The notes: generated from the letters alone by a model not told the origin. A stretch of DNA of 64,000 bases from Dendrocalamus latiflorus (GCA_017311315.1 CM029644.1:31391606-31455605), one strand, 5' to 3'. Positions 1-13,800 are shown, counted from the first letter of the stretch. Numbers and translations: made by a program.

Positions 1-811
1 TCATGAATATTGGTTACCCCACCCCTTATATAAATAATAAATTCAGGGTATAACCTGTGTAATTGATTTCATTGAATTGGTAGAGTATTGTAATTTATAA
101 GAATTCTACATTCTACATACAAAAGATCGATGCAGAAATTTCTAGTTTTTTTTAATTTATCTGTGAATGTGCTTTAGACCCAAGTAGCAGATTGATGTTA
201 AGTATACTCTTACATCTGCCATGCACCTCTATTCCCCATGTATGTTTCTTTTGCCGGTCCATTGAGGCTTCTCCAAGGATGACATCTTTTCTCTGCTCAC
301 AAATTCGGTCCTCTTAGGCAGAATACAAAGTATCGAGCCACTCTTCTGTAGTTGAGTAAGCGATCCAGGTTTTTGGGTTTCAGGCTTCAGTAACTGAGGC
401 AAAATAGAAAAAGAGATGCCATATTTCTCTTATACAGCCCCAATCTGGGAAACCTTTTCTTTACTGCACTGATTGCATTGTCAGCCTTGTTTTCTAGATT
501 GCATGTTGACTTACCCAGCAACTTTTATTGTTCATCGTAAAGTTAATTGCACATGATTTCTTTTATCCAATGTGATATTCTTGTATTGTAGCACTTAATA
601 TGAAGAACTTAGCGACTAAAAAACTCTGAAAAAGCATCTCAAAAGACAAAAGATTTCTTGGTTCAGATTGCTCCAAGTAGTGATAAAAAGATAGGATAGA
701 AAGTAATATGATGAAATGAAAACAGATATTTGTCACAATCCCTTGTTAAGTGAATTTTATTTTTCTGTACTTTTATGTGGACTTTATCATCAACATTTTA
801 ATGTATTGCAG
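1..811. other. Probable intron of the gene ending at 1020
   Basis: I see no open reading frame or exon-like block in this AT-rich stretch. It ends in a good splice acceptor (pyrimidine-rich tract then TTGCAG at 806-811) directly before a coding-looking block. It is therefore most simply an intron, possibly with more of the gene left of the window. I see no RNA gene or repeat in it. Confidence 0.45.
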
Positions 812-1020
812 CAAGACCTGGTTTCAAGGGCAAGGCAAGAAGGTCTATCTTGGATCCTGTTCTACTGACAGAGAGTGGTAGACTGCCTGATGGCTTTGTT
901 CCGGAGGATCCTGACTCTCATTATATCTATGTCTGCAAAAAGGTGCAAGGATTAACAGGGACAAGTTCTCCAACGACAGACCATGTAGAGACACAAGACG
1001 CAGAGGGAACTTTAGGCTGA
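812..1020 (+). CDS. C-terminal exon of an unrecognised protein (partial)
   Basis: After the acceptor at 810-811 a frame runs for 68 codons to TGA at 1018-1020. Two nucleotides (812-813) complete a codon from the previous exon. The peptide begins RPGFKGKARRSILDPVLL, continues with a stretch containing GRLPDGFVPEDPDSHYIYVC, and ends in a low-complexity Thr/Asp/Glu tail. The balanced composition and the clean acceptor support a real terminal exon. I do not recognise the family and assign no function. The rest of the gene is upstream, mostly outside the window. Confidence 0.55.
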
Positions 1021-2697
1021 TTCATCTCACAGCATTTGTGCATTGTTGTGATTTGTACAACATCAGATGACGTGATGTTGCCACCATTATGGCCATCCAA
1101 AGATAGAAAGCGTGCCTTTGCATGTATATGTATATTTTTAACTGATCTTGTAAGAATTAGCGAGTCATTGTATTGTGCTACCACTGGTTTTTGTGTTGTG
1201 TGAGAAGGCACAACAGACTTGTTTGGCACATTCAAGGAACAAAATTTCTCCTTGGAGCCTTTGTTTTCATCCGCTGTGCAATGCGAAGGCAATTGGCCTT
1301 TTGCAAGGAATGTATTTTGTGTCTGTGGAAGTAAAACACAATCACTTTTTCAAGGAGTGTGTTCATGTAGGCCGTTCTGAATCTCTGGCAGATTATCATA
1401 TTTACTGTGTCTACTTTAATTATTGTTACTGCTGCCTCGTTATGATTTATGAGATTTAGTCTTCTTGCAAGTTGCAATGATTTAATCCTCCTTTACACAT
1501 GGAAGCCAATGTTACAGTATCCCCTGTTTTGGTACCCGCACTGTATATTTTGTTGTCTTGATTGATCTGTGTAGAACATGGAAGCACCAGCTTTGCAGCA
1601 TGGCCTTTTGGCAATCAATCTTTAGACTGATAAATTTCATCGTACATCTCTCTCTCTCTAAATCATTTGCATACTTGCAGTTACATGATCAGCAAGGTGA
1701 ATGGGTTTCTATATCTAACTTGATTATGCTTCTTTCTTGTACTGAATAAAATGGGCACAACAATGACAGTGATACAACTTGTGATGCTGCTGTACTATTT
1801 ATATTGTAAAATTCCTTTTTCCCGCTAAACCTGTACACATTTTTCGCAATCAGGGAACGTTTTGCCTGCGAGGAAATACTGAACAAGCATAAAGCGCTCG
1901 CTGCGGCTGATAGATGGGGATTTCATGGCCTGCTCCTCTCACGGTTTACGAGGCTGTGATTGCCCTTGTACTGCACAATGTATCCACCCACCTCTCCAGC
2001 ACCCTGAGTTCAGAAGATCGAACAGATCACTACAGTTGCCAATCCTGGCACAAACTAGTACTCACTGTATCAGAACTTCAGGATTTCAAATTCTTCAAGT
2101 TTATTATCGGAGTAGAATTACTTCCATGCTCTTCCGTCGGAACTGAATTAGGAGTGTTCATCTATGTTAGCTACAGATCTTGGTGTTGGTGTGTTTGCTT
2201 GTTATTGCCATAAATAGGTAGGGCATGGGAAGAGTTAAGGACCTGAGTGCTGCTAAACCATGGTCTCCATTTATTAGCAACTGGAAGCTGGAGCTGGTTG
2301 ACAGAGTCTCTGCTGGAAGTGATCGGCACTCTCCCATCAGTGTCTCCACTGCAAAGATCAGTGACATTTTATTGATTAATTTTCATGTATACCACAAATC
2401 AGTTCAGATCCAATTTGTATTGTTGGATCAGAGTGTAAGTATCTGAAAAGGTCACATGTACACCAAGACTCATGTGTTACGGGCCACGAGCCCATCAACG
2501 TCCATTTACGACTAGTGACCTATAATGGGCCCGGATCGTCCGCGCAGTATGGGTCTGGCTTTATTTTGGTCGGTTTGGTTCTGAGTCCAGCCTTGCCTTT
2601 TGGACTCGCGAGTCAAAACTTTCAATTAGCTGTCTAAAACAAACTTTTGGATTAACTGTTTCAACTTTTCCCCCTAAAAAATTGTTTCAATTTTTAA
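1021..2697. other. 3' UTR and intergenic DNA
   Basis: The first few hundred bases after the stop at 1020 are probably 3' UTR. A possible exon-like block at about 1853-1960 (acceptor-like CAATCAG, then a frame reading ERFACEEILNKHKALAAADR up to TGA at 1958-1960) could be an alternative last exon or a pseudogene scrap. It has no start and no recognised family. Otherwise I see nothing. Confidence 0.35.
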
Positions 2698-3052
2698 GAG
2701 TAAATTGTACTTTGTACTAGATAAATTATCACTTGTTTCACTTTGTACCAAGTTTTACACACACTTTCACTTTACATCAGGGTGGAGCAAATGTTGTTTC
2801 ACTTTACACCAGGATCCCGACTTCGACTACGGCTCCCTTCGATCACGGCGTCGACTTCAAGAACGGTCCCCTTTGACCACGGTCTCTCGACCATTGCTTC
2901 GACGTTGACAACAACTTCGACCACGGCTTCAGCTTCGACTTCCACCCTGGTGCAAAGTAAAACAAAACCTTGGTGCAAAGTGGAAGTATGTGTAAACCCT
3001 GGTGTAAAATGAAACAAACGACAATTTACCTGATGCAAAGTGTAATTTACTC
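2698..3052. mobile_element. Foldback (MULE-type MITE-like) element with a minisatellite loop
   Basis: The two ends form long imperfect inverted repeats of about 110 bp. The left arm starts GAGTAAATTGTACTTTG and the right arm ends CAAAGTGTAATTTACTC. Phrases such as 'TTTCACTTTACACCAGG' mirror 'CCTGGTGCAAAGTAAAAC'. Between the arms (about 2815-2950) are repeats of a TTCGACCACGG-type phrase. Flanking 9-mers (2689-2697 and 3053-3061) match at 7 of 9 positions. That fits a decayed 9-bp target duplication of Mutator-like elements. Confidence 0.6.
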
Positions 3053-3660
3053 CACTTTTAATTTGATAAAAACAACTTTTATACTCAGATTCAAACTTTT
3101 AACTAAAAATTAGGAAGTTTCAACTCGAAACTTCCAACTCAAAATGTATTCATGCTCGACGTCCACCCAAGCCACTGTCGGCGACGCCGAGGCAGCTAGG
3201 GATAGTAAGATTTGTACGCTCCTTAGCCTACTATCGAATGTGGCAATGAGGCAAAGGCGCCGTAATGACGAGAGGAGGGATTGTGGCGGTGGCGCACACG
3301 ATGGGAGGCTAAGGGATATGTGGAGGAGGTGACCAGCAGCAATTTCACAGGAGAGGTTTGAGGGGAGACGAAGCAAAGGGATAGTAACAGATCTTCATGT
3401 TTTCATCCTATGGTTGAGAGCAGCAACCTTTGCAAGATCCAACAGAAGATTAAGCCCCTCCTGCATGTAGACTAATTAGTGGTTTCACTGAAATTGTTTT
3501 GTTTCTTTTGAGCATATCGGTGGAGCAAAAAATATGGCGTTGTTGTCTTTGATGCCATTGCGTGGACTGCCGAAACTGTACCGTAATAATGGTGCCTTAT
3601 AATTTAAAATTGTATATAACAAACGTAAGTACCAATGCGATTTTGCTATTGATATACTTA
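3053..3660. other. Intergenic, nothing recognised
   Basis: Mixed composition. Short ORFs on both strands at 3110-3376 overlap each other and lack any family signature. No RNA gene or repeat was identified. Confidence 0.4.
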
Positions 3661-3936
3661 AGGCATCTGTAGTGTATGAAAATAGATGGTCTTAACCTAC
3701 CTTAAGGTCAACCTTATACATTACAGGGGTGACCTTAAGCAGGCTATAAGCAAAAAAGGCTTAAGGCTGGTCCTCAAGTTAAAGACCTGGCCATAAGCAT
3801 TAAAATACAATTTTTCTTTATCTGCCGAGTGGGACCGTCTTAAGGTCTCTTGGGTTATATACACTATGGAGTTGACCTTAAGGTTTAGATGAGACCCACC
3901 TTAAGGTCCCTTGGGTTATATACACTATGGATGCCC
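3661..3936. mobile_element. Tourist-like MITE (PIF/Harbinger type)
   Basis: The ends are imperfect inverted repeats. The left end is AGGCATCTGTAGTGTATGA and the right end is TATACACTATGGATGCCC. TTA lies on both sides (3658-3660 and 3937-3939), the target preference of PIF/Harbinger elements. Internally a phrase resembling CTTAAGGTC...TTGGGTTATATACACTATGG is repeated twice near the right end. It has no coding capacity. Confidence 0.55.
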
Positions 3937-4601
3937 TTAGATCGGAACACCTTCAAAACGAACATCATACAGCAATTCCAACATAGATTTTTAGTGCGAT
4001 GAAGTGTAGCTTGCAGGTTGGTTGAACTTGTAATTTCTTTTTTGCTGGACCTCACTGTAATTTTAGGGACCGTGTATTGTGCTTCAACCTAGGAGATGTT
4101 TGGTTTGCGGTACCAAACGGGATGGAACGGTCCTGTTCGAGATGATGGTTTGCTCGATTTTGTCAAACGATATGAAACAGCACCTAAACGAAATATTCCT
4201 TATCAAATCAACTAAATGGAACCATCTGTTCTAGATGAGAATGGAATAGTTCCATCCGCTAACGAAATGCTCCCTTAATATAAATCAGGGACTTTTTCTT
4301 TAAAAAACCAAAGCTCACAATAAGCCACCCAATCAAACCAACAGCGGTGACCACTCCAATGACGCGGCACGCAGCCAAGTCTTGCGAGTCATGTAGGCTC
4401 AGTTCTTTTGGGTTTATATTTAGGGTTTGGCTTTTATTTCTATAGTAACTCGTCGTCAAACGGTACGTTTCTTCAAAGCGGGGTCTACAGGTAAATTATA
4501 ATACAAATTATATTAAGTTTAGTTATACCGATTAAAGCTATATACAATTATTTTTCTCTACATATTATTTCTCACAAACAAATTAAAATTTAAAAACCAC
4601 A
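3937..4601. other. Intergenic DNA upstream of SEC31
   Basis: Contains a block at about 4095-4275 with 'ATGTTTGGTTTGCGGTACC' and a partly inverse 3' portion. It may be an old MITE but I could not fix its ends. The distal part is AT-rich and leads into the SEC31 promoter. Confidence 0.3.
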
Positions 4602-4609
4602 TATATAAA
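4602..4609 (+). promoter_or_regulatory. Putative TATA box of SEC31
   Basis: TATATAAA lies in an AT-rich tract just before the sequence becomes C-rich and leader-like (from about 4620). A start site about 30 bp downstream would give a 5' UTR of roughly 220 nt before the ATG at 4859. Confidence 0.45.
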
Positions 4610-4858
4610 CCATAAATCTAAAAAACCCCACCCGCAAGCCAGCCCGCACGAGAGCAAGCCTCCTTACTCGATCAGATCCGCACCAGATCGACCCAAGCAC
4701 GAGCTGATCGGCCCTAGCCCACTCCCGCCGTGCACTCCTTCATACTGTTGCCTCCTGTCCAGATCACGAAAAAAATTCCATACCAGGCCCCGCAAACCCG
4801 TGTAACGCCCCTGCGTAGCGGCGAGAGCGCGCGCCCCAGATCTGCGTGGTCGCCGGAG

Positions 4859-7800
4859 ATGGCGTGCATCAAGAGCGCGCAGAGGGCGGCGCTGACGTCG
4901 CTGGCGCCGGAGGCGCCGTACCTCGCCGCCGGCACAATGAGCGGCGCCGTCGACATGCTCTTCTCCGCGTCGGCCAACATCGAGATCTTCGGCCTCGACT
5001 TCCAGTCCGACTCCCCCGACCTCCCCCTCCTCGCCTCCGCCCCCTCCCCCGACCGCTTCAACCGCCTCTCCTGGTCCCGCCCGGGCGCCGCCGAGGGCGA
5101 CTCCTTCTCCCTCGGCCTCCTCGCCGGCGGCCTCAGCGACGGCTCCGTCGCCGTGTGGAACCCGCTGAGCATGATCAGGTTCGGATCTGCCTCCCCCGCC
5201 CGTCCCACCCTCGAGATCAGCTCGTGTCCTGATCTAATTCTCGCTGTTGCAGCTCCGAGGGGCAAGCGGAGGACGCCATGGTCGCGCGGCTCGAGAAGCA
5301 CACCGGGCCGGTGAGTGTTACTGGGCTGGTTGGCTGGAATTGCGTGTCCGTGGTTCTGATGGTGTGTTGACTGTATTTGTTGTGTTTGGCAGGTTTGCGG
5401 GTTGGAGTTTAGCGAGCTCACGCCGAATCGGCTCGCTTCAGGGGCTGACGAGGGGGAGCTTTGCATCTGGGATCTCAAGAACCCTTGCGAGCCAGTCGTG
5501 TACCCGCCACTCAAGGTATCGGCAGTCTGCCACAGAGCTTGTTGTCGTAGAAGAGTATTGTGACCTTATTGTTAACCTTTGTAATACATGATTTCTGCAA
5601 CTCTTCTGCTTGCATTGATGTAGAGCTCCTTTTTTTTGTGTGCGCGCAAAGCATGATGTTGCGAGTGTCCTAGCTTGATTACGCCAAATTCAGATGGGCA
5701 TTTTTTATTGAGCCGCTGTTGAATACTGTAACATTTTTGTTGGACAACTATTATGTGTGAAGCACCATTCTCATTTTCAACTCGCGTTCAGTATGAGCAG
5801 AACTGCCAACGCTACCTGATGCAGGGCTTGAAAAATAGCTAGCTGATATGCCATTCTATCTGTAGTTTTTGTAGCCTGGAAATTGTGTCTGGGTTGGGCA
5901 AATTGTGTGTTAAGACCAAACAGGTCTTTCTAAATATTATTAATGTTTGCTTGTCGCAAAGAGATAGTGCACTTCCCACCATCTTTCCATCAGCATGCAT
6001 TTTATTTCCACAATAGGAATACATTCATGACCTGCCAATAAGTTTGTTATGGAGATACGTGTATGTGTTTGAGGTCCTCCAGTCTTGGATCATTTTGAAC
6101 CTGTATGTGAGAGCAACCTGATGGAGGTCAGCACCAGCAAAACATTTGTCATCATGTTGCATATGGCTTAGTTATGTATGGGGATCTATCTTGCAGGTGT
6201 TATTTTGATGTTTCAGTTTCTCACCATTTTTTTGTCTGCTTTATTTTGCTCAACTTGTGTGAATGGTTAATGATTCTTGTAATTTTCAACAGAGTGTTGG
6301 CTCCAGTGCTCAAGCTGAAATATCTTACTTAGCCTGGAACCCCAAGTTTCAACATATACTAGCGACCGCTTCTAGTAATGGGATGACAGGTAAAGGACAC
6401 TTTGGTTACTTGTGTAATAGTTTTCCTATTTATTACCATCACTTGGACTTCTTACTGGTTTATCTCACTATTTTGAATTTATTACTCTGCAGTTGTTTGG
6501 GATTTGAGAAGCCAGAAACCATTGACTAGGTAATTGATTAGCTACCCAGGTTGCATCTGCACTTTCTTGATCTATTCACCATTAAATACCGATGTCATTT
6601 ATTATTGGTGTTACTGATTTTCGATCTTCTGTTTAAATAGCTTCGCAAATTCAAATAAAAGGAAATGCTCTGTTCTCCAATGGAATCCAGACATGTCCAC
6701 CCAGCTAATTGTTGTGTCAGATGATGATAACTCTCCTTCTTTGAGAGTAATGACCATTTTTTCTCTATTTTTTCATTCTTTTCTTTTCGATTTTTTAGTT
6801 CACTTGCCTTCTCCATATGCAGCACATATCTAGAATAGATTGAACAAATTTTTCTTCATTTTATTGACTCTCTTAAAGTGTCTGTTGTAGTTCTAATTGT
6901 GCTACTGCTTTTGAATAAAAGGGTAGCAGTACAACCACTGGTCCTTCATTTTAATCCACATTAGGAACTTTTTTATGTGGAGATTTTCTATTTATATCAA
7001 TAACTTAGCTCATATATCCTTTCCTAGGTTTGGGATGTGAGGAAAACAATTTCACCAGTACGAGAATTTGCAGGACATTCAAAAGGTTTCGTTTCTCTTG
7101 CTGTTCCCCTATTATTTTCCATCAAGTGAATGTTGATATACTTAAATTGAACTTAGTGGTAATCTACATTCTTATATTCTATTTGCAATTCTTCTGTTGA
7201 CCAGGTGTAATTGCTATGTCATGGTGCCCCTATGATAGTTCATTCTTGCTCACTTGTTCTAAAGACAATAGAACAATATGCTGGGATACTGTTAGTGGAG
7301 AGGTATATTATGACTTTTAACATCTGAAAGCTAAAATAGGGAGATATAGTCCCTGTTCTTTTTGGCTTTTCAGCAGCTTTTGGCTTTTCTGAGCAATCAT
7401 TATTCATTAGACTAATAAGCAGCTGCCAAAAAGAACAGGCCCTATCGCTGATATGCTATTTTCTAATTATACCCTGTTCCACGCATTATTCGTTACAGAT
7501 TATCAGTGAGCTACCATCAAGCTCTAATGGGAACTTTGACATTCACTGGTACCGAAAAACTCCAGGTGTCATAGCAGCATCCTCATTTGATGGGAAAATC
7601 GGCATATACAACTTGGAGGTAATATGTGAAGTGAGAGTTGATGCTCATACCCAGTCCATCATATGACTTATAAAATGCATTGGAGTGTGAAGGCTAAATT
7701 TTGTTTTAATTGGCTTTATCTTAGAGATATAAAAACAGTTATGTATTACTCATTAATGTACTGCAAGAAAGTCCGCCCTGTTATATAGCAACGTGAATTT

Positions 7801-10800
7801 TAGTTTAATTAAACTGAACTTAACCAAGTGTGCTCTATTTGAAGGCAATTAAATATGATGGTTGTTCTGGATGAGCGATCCTCCTAGAACATCTTGTTAT
7901 CATTGACCATTTCACTTCATGCTTATCATTAGTTCTCGACAAGATAAAAGTTAACAAATTCCTACCCTTCATCCTATAAAGATCACTGAGGGTTATATAT
8001 TTACAAAATATGGTTTCCAGGACAGGTTGGGGATAAAAAAAGCTTATATGTTGAATTGTTCATTGGATGCACCAGGTTTTATATTGTCCACTATATTGTT
8101 ATCAGAATGATTTGACTTCATGCTGTATCACTCATAGTATGTGCAGGTCCCTGAGACCTGTCAGTGCCGGTACTTTCATGTTTGGTATACAAAGCTAATT
8201 AGTTGTATGAAATTCTTACTTATTTCTTTTACAGTTCTCTGGCCTTTATGCAGCTGGTGAAAGTGCTGTTGGTGCGCCAGGTAAATTAGAATACTGCCGC
8301 ATCTTTAACTTTCTGAAATAATTAAATATCCATTAAGTTTAGTTTGCCTTTGATCTTTTATGTTATTGAATATTCAGTAAGTTTAGACCGCCTTTGATCT
8401 TGTATGTTTCCAGTCGTTACATCAGTTGAAAGAAATTATCAACCATGTCGATGCTTATCCTTCATTTTACCATAAAACTGAATTCCATGTTTCTGTATTA
8501 AGTTTAATGTCAAATGTCATGTATCTACATTCAGGCTTGTAATCTGTTAATTATTGACGGTTTTGTTTCCCCCACTATGTTGTGCTAACTGCTTAGTACT
8601 CCTATTGCTTATTTTGTCTCCACTGAAAATCAAACTGTACGACTTGATTTGATTGAGAAAAGTTGCTCAGGCAACTTAAGGCATATACATTTAGATCTAC
8701 AGGGATCTATAACAGTAAACATGGAATGAAAAGCATCTATTTCTTTAATCTGCCAAGCACCAACTGAACCCCTCAGGTTTTTTTTGTTGTCGCTAATTAT
8801 ATAAGTGTGCATAATGTTTCTGGGATATTATTCCTCTAATGACAAACAAAATAATATGTAGCACGTCCAAGAGCTCCAGCTCCAAAATGGTTGAAATGCC
8901 CCACTGGTGCATCTTTCGGCTTCGGGGGTAAACTTGTTTCTTTCCATCCTGCAGTGCCTACCCAAGGCGCACAAGTGGCTACTTCTGAGGTAAGTTTACT
9001 TGGTCTTTGCCATGTTGTGTGCTTCTCTTGAAGTTCCTCTGTGTTAAGGCATTTGTTCCTTTTATAGGTGCATGTACATAATTTGGTGATTGAGCAGAGT
9101 CTAGTAAACCGGTCAACTGAATTTGAAGCTGCTATACAGAATGGGGACAAAAGTTCACTGCATGCTCTGTGTGACAAAAAATCACAAGAATCTTTGTATG
9201 TTCTTTCCCATGTGTGGAACATTTCCTAATTTTTGCCTGCCAACTAACCCTATGCTACAAATGTTTGAATAGATCTGATGAGGAGAGAGAAACATGGGGT
9301 TTCTTAAGGGTTATGTTCGAGGATGGGGATTTTGCCCGGACAAAATTGCTTGCTCATCTTGGCTTCAATCCACCTCAAGAACCGACTGTGAATTCAACCG
9401 ATGAACTGAGCAAAACATTGGCAGACACACTTAATCTTGATCATGGCACACTGACTGATAATTCAGATGCTCAATTTCTTGTTGATAACGGGGAGGATTT
9501 TTTCAACAATCCTCAACCTTCAGAGACTAGTTTGGCTGAGGAATCAATATCTACAAATGGCCAACAGATAGAGCAGGAAATGCCTGGAAATGTTGTGCCA
9601 TCTGATCCATCCATTGACAAAAGTATTCAACATGCATTGGTAGTTGGAGACTACAAAGGGGCGGTTAATCAGTGCCTTGCTGCAAATCGTATTGCTGATG
9701 CTCTGGTTATTGCCCATGCTGGTGGTACTGCTCTGTGGGAAAGCACAAGAATTCATTATATTAACAACAGTATCTCACCCTATCTAAAGGTATTCTTGTA
9801 TTCTTGGTTTATTGAATATCTCTGCTTTATTATTTCTGACTACAATATTTATGCTTGTATTACCATGATTTATCTTTCCGTTGGTGCAAACTCAGGTTGT
9901 TTCTGCTATGGTGGGCAATGATTTAATGAATTTTGTGAGTACTTGGCCACTAAATGCATGGAAGGAAACACTTGCACTACTGTGCACAGTAAGTGTGTTT
10001 GTTACATTATGTATTGTAATTCATTATTCTTGTTCAATCAGCTTGCCTGTTTTGTTATTATTAAGCACAAATATGAGAGATCAGATATGATCTCTTTCCA
10101 TGTAGAAGAATTACCCCATGGTGGTTTCAGGCTTTCAGCTATTAGCCTAGACAGGCATTACATTTCATTTATTATTATCTCACATTTATTCACTGAACTT
10201 ATATAGAGCCTAACTTTTCTGATGTGTGTTACCTTCATGTTAGTAGCATTTAGTCCTAGTTATGAAAACCGGACCAGAGGAGAGGTTCAACCGGGAAAGA
10301 AAATGGAAATGACGCCCGGTCCGGCCTGATTCGTGTAGTCAGATTGCCCATGTAATGCCTCAAACCGGAGCAGCAGCAGCTAAACTGGCTATGGTCAAAC
10401 CAGTGAGCCGCAGCTGAGGAATAATCATCTAAAATTGTGTTTCTACTGAGGTTTGAAACCCATGTTGTGGGGCTCCTAGAAGAAAGGTGGCTGACCAGCC
10501 CATCTAAACTTTTGGTTGTCCAAACCACACACCTTGTATTAAACAAACAATAGTTATCTATAATTATATACCATACATTTTAATAGATTATTATTTTTTT
10601 ATAGAGTTGATCGAATTCGCAATAATGATATACGTGATAGGGCGGAGGTAGCACCAATTGAAGAGAAGCTTGTGTAACATTGCTTGAGATGATTTAGATA
10701 TCTTCAACGGAGGCCGTCTGAGGTACTGGTACGTAGTGGAATTTTAAGACGTACCGAAAACATAACAGGTAGAGGTTGACCAAGACTGGCGTGGGAGGAA

Positions 10801-13800
10801 GTATCTAAAAGAGACTTGAGGGATTGGAATATATCCAAAAAGTTGGCTTTAGATAGGAGCGCACAGAAGTTAGCGATCCACGTACCGGAACTATGACATA
10901 AGAAGAAGGTTTAGGGGCGGTATTTTGGGCTCTCGGTTTAGATGTCAAGATGTAGGGTTTGAGTCTTATAAGTTTTATTATAAGGCTCTCGTTTCTTTGG
11001 CTTTGAAGAGGTTTCATTCCTAACCTATATTAACTTGTTTAGGACAAAACGTTTTGTTATTGTTGTTGTATTATTTTTTTATAGAACTGACGGTTCAATC
11101 AGTGACTGATCCGGTTTGAAAAACTGTGGTATAGTCGGTATGAACTTGTATTCATAAGCTAACATAAATTGTAACTTGTAACCTTTCAACAGTTTGCCCG
11201 GAAAGAGGAATGGAATGTTTTATGTGACACTCTTGCATCTAGACTTCTGAGTGTTGGAGACACACTAGCTGCGAACCTCTGTTATATTTGTGCTGGAAAT
11301 ATTGACAAAGCTGTGGAAATATGGTCTCGCAACTTGAAGTCTGAAGATTGTGGGAAGACTTATGTTGATCTTCTCCAGGTACAAATGGACAATAGAAGTT
11401 AATTGTTCTATGGCAAGCTGCGAAACAGTCATAATTAATTAGTGTGTAAGTGCAGGATTTGATGGAAAAGACCATTACTCTCGCCCTTGCTACAGAACAT
11501 AAGAGATTTAGCGCATCGCTATCTAAGCTTGTTGAGAGCTATGCTGAGTTGTTGGCCAGTCAAGGCCTTCTTAAAACTGCGATGGAGTACTTAAAGCTTT
11601 TGGGATCAGATGAACATTCACATGAACTGGCAATACTGAGAGATCGAATTGCATTTTCTACAGAAGGTTGCCGCAAACTTCTATGACATAATATTGTTGT
11701 TATACCTGCTACCTTCTATTGATTTAAATTTTTCTATGCATTATGAACTGGTTTATATTATGCTGGTTTGCTGTGATGGCAGCTATTTCAGAGTCACTGA
11801 TTTGCTACTTGTGTGCTTAACATTTGAAGTTATATACTTATATTGTAGAGCTGAGCAAGTATGGCTCATTATTGTTTTCATGCATTCTCCGCAAGCATAT
11901 TAAACAGCATTGGCCATCTTTTGCCTGGCATTTGTTTCCCACTTGCAATACAACAAAAATCTTAAGCATTGGAGCCTGTTCTTTTGTATTTCTTTTGCTT
12001 TCAAGTGTTTCAATAGTTCATTCAGCTTTCGGCTAGCCTTTTGTCGCCATAACTTTTAAGTAGCTTAAACTTGCATGCCAACATTATTACATTACATTTT
12101 CTTCACTTTCCTTTTCTGTTTTCTTTTTCTGGTGTGCAACATGCTACAGGAAGAGGTTAAAAGGCTGGATGTGACAAATTTTCCATTTTTGCTTATGTTC
12201 CTTTACCATTATGGAACACTCGCTTGGTTGAAAGTTGGTGAAGCAAAATTCTTTCAAGAATTATTTAGTTTAGTACCATCGCAAAAATCACGGAGTTGGA
12301 AAATACCATCACTTGTGAGAATGATATGTGGGGCCCGGGACCACTTGTTGGTGACACATTGGATGCAACTCTGTGATCTTTGTGTGGTATTGAGCAATAT
12401 TGCCCTTCCAAACTTTTATGCATGCGATTTGTGAAGATTCATAATTGAACAAAAAAGTACAGTATTGCCTTTTTTAAAAATCTCTTATTGTATATAGAGT
12501 AAAATCATATTTTCTTCATGCTATCATGCTGATGTCTTCATGCTTTAGCAAGTTAATTACTTAATTAGTTAGACTTGAAAATTTTATATCATAGTATTGA
12601 TTATAAGTATGCTTTCTAGAGAATGATGCTGCCAGGAGTTCGGCTCCTGAGAGCAGTGGCAACAGCACCCCCTACCTCACAAATCAATGGAGCTATAGCA
12701 GCCCAGACCCTTCTCCAAACCTTTACCAGGTGTCCCCTTATACATGCCCTGTAATATTAAATAAAATAATATCTTTTGCTGGAGAGATGCATTTTGTTAT
12801 TTTTGTTTCTGACTACCACAAACTGCAGATGCCTCAACCATATAATGTGCCGAGTAATACATATCCAGAAGTTTACCAGCAACAACCTAATTCGTCCTTT
12901 GGAGGATACAGCAACACATATCAACCTCAACAACACAGCAACACATATCAACCTCAACAACCAACCCAGATGTTTGTTCCATCAAACACACCAGCGAACT
13001 CCCAGGTATTTTATGATTCAGGAAACCTTTTTTTGTTCTTTTGCTTAAGTATTTTGTGTGAGAATTAGCCAAGGCCAATTGTGTGTGGGGAAAGTGTTCC
13101 AACGATGAGATATTCTGTAACTGGGGATTTAGCAGAGAGTATGTAGTGTACTATCCATTCTGTGCTAGCATGGAAGATATAAATATAAATATATAATGTA
13201 GGACTATGATGTGTGATTTCTGAACAGATAGTAATCCTCCATCTATTTTACAGATAGTAATCCTCCATCTATTTTGTATTTTGTCTTGCTTAAGTATCTG
13301 TTACTTTTTACTAGCTTACTTTCACCTTTAAATTTTGTATGTTAACTTATGTGAAGTTAGTTCAGTGCTTTGTTTCCCCTTGTTTTAGTGAATTTTTGTT
13401 CTATTTTCATTATTTTGGGGAAGTTTCAATATTTCTTTCCATTATTTGTTTTGTAATTATTTCCTTGAACAGCCAAGTTCAACTCCAGGACCGGTGCCAC
13501 AGCAAACAGTGAAGACATTTACTCCTACTAACTTACCGGGTCTAAAAAACCCAGAGCAATATCAGCAACCAAATACCTTGGGCTCCCAGCTTTATGCGGT
13601 ATGTAGAATGGTAATTTAAGTTTCACCTCATGTTTATGTAATATCAGTTACAAAGTGATCACTCTGGTCTAAACTCTAAGCAGGCTTCTGTGAATCCACC
13701 ATATACTTCTTCTGGACCATCCACTCCATATCAAAGTGTACCTCCCACCACATACCATCAGCCTAGACCGCCTGCTCACTCCCAGACTGTTCCACCGGTC

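Noticed and set aside
1853..1960. A coding exon reading ERFACEEILNKHKALAAADR
   Set aside because: Only about 35 codons, no start, no recognised family, and it lies 830 bp beyond a good stop codon; support is too weak.
4714..5514. 266-codon minus-strand ORF opposite SEC31 exons 1-3
   Set aside because: It is a shadow of GC-rich SEC31 exon 1 and runs through its introns; no family motif.
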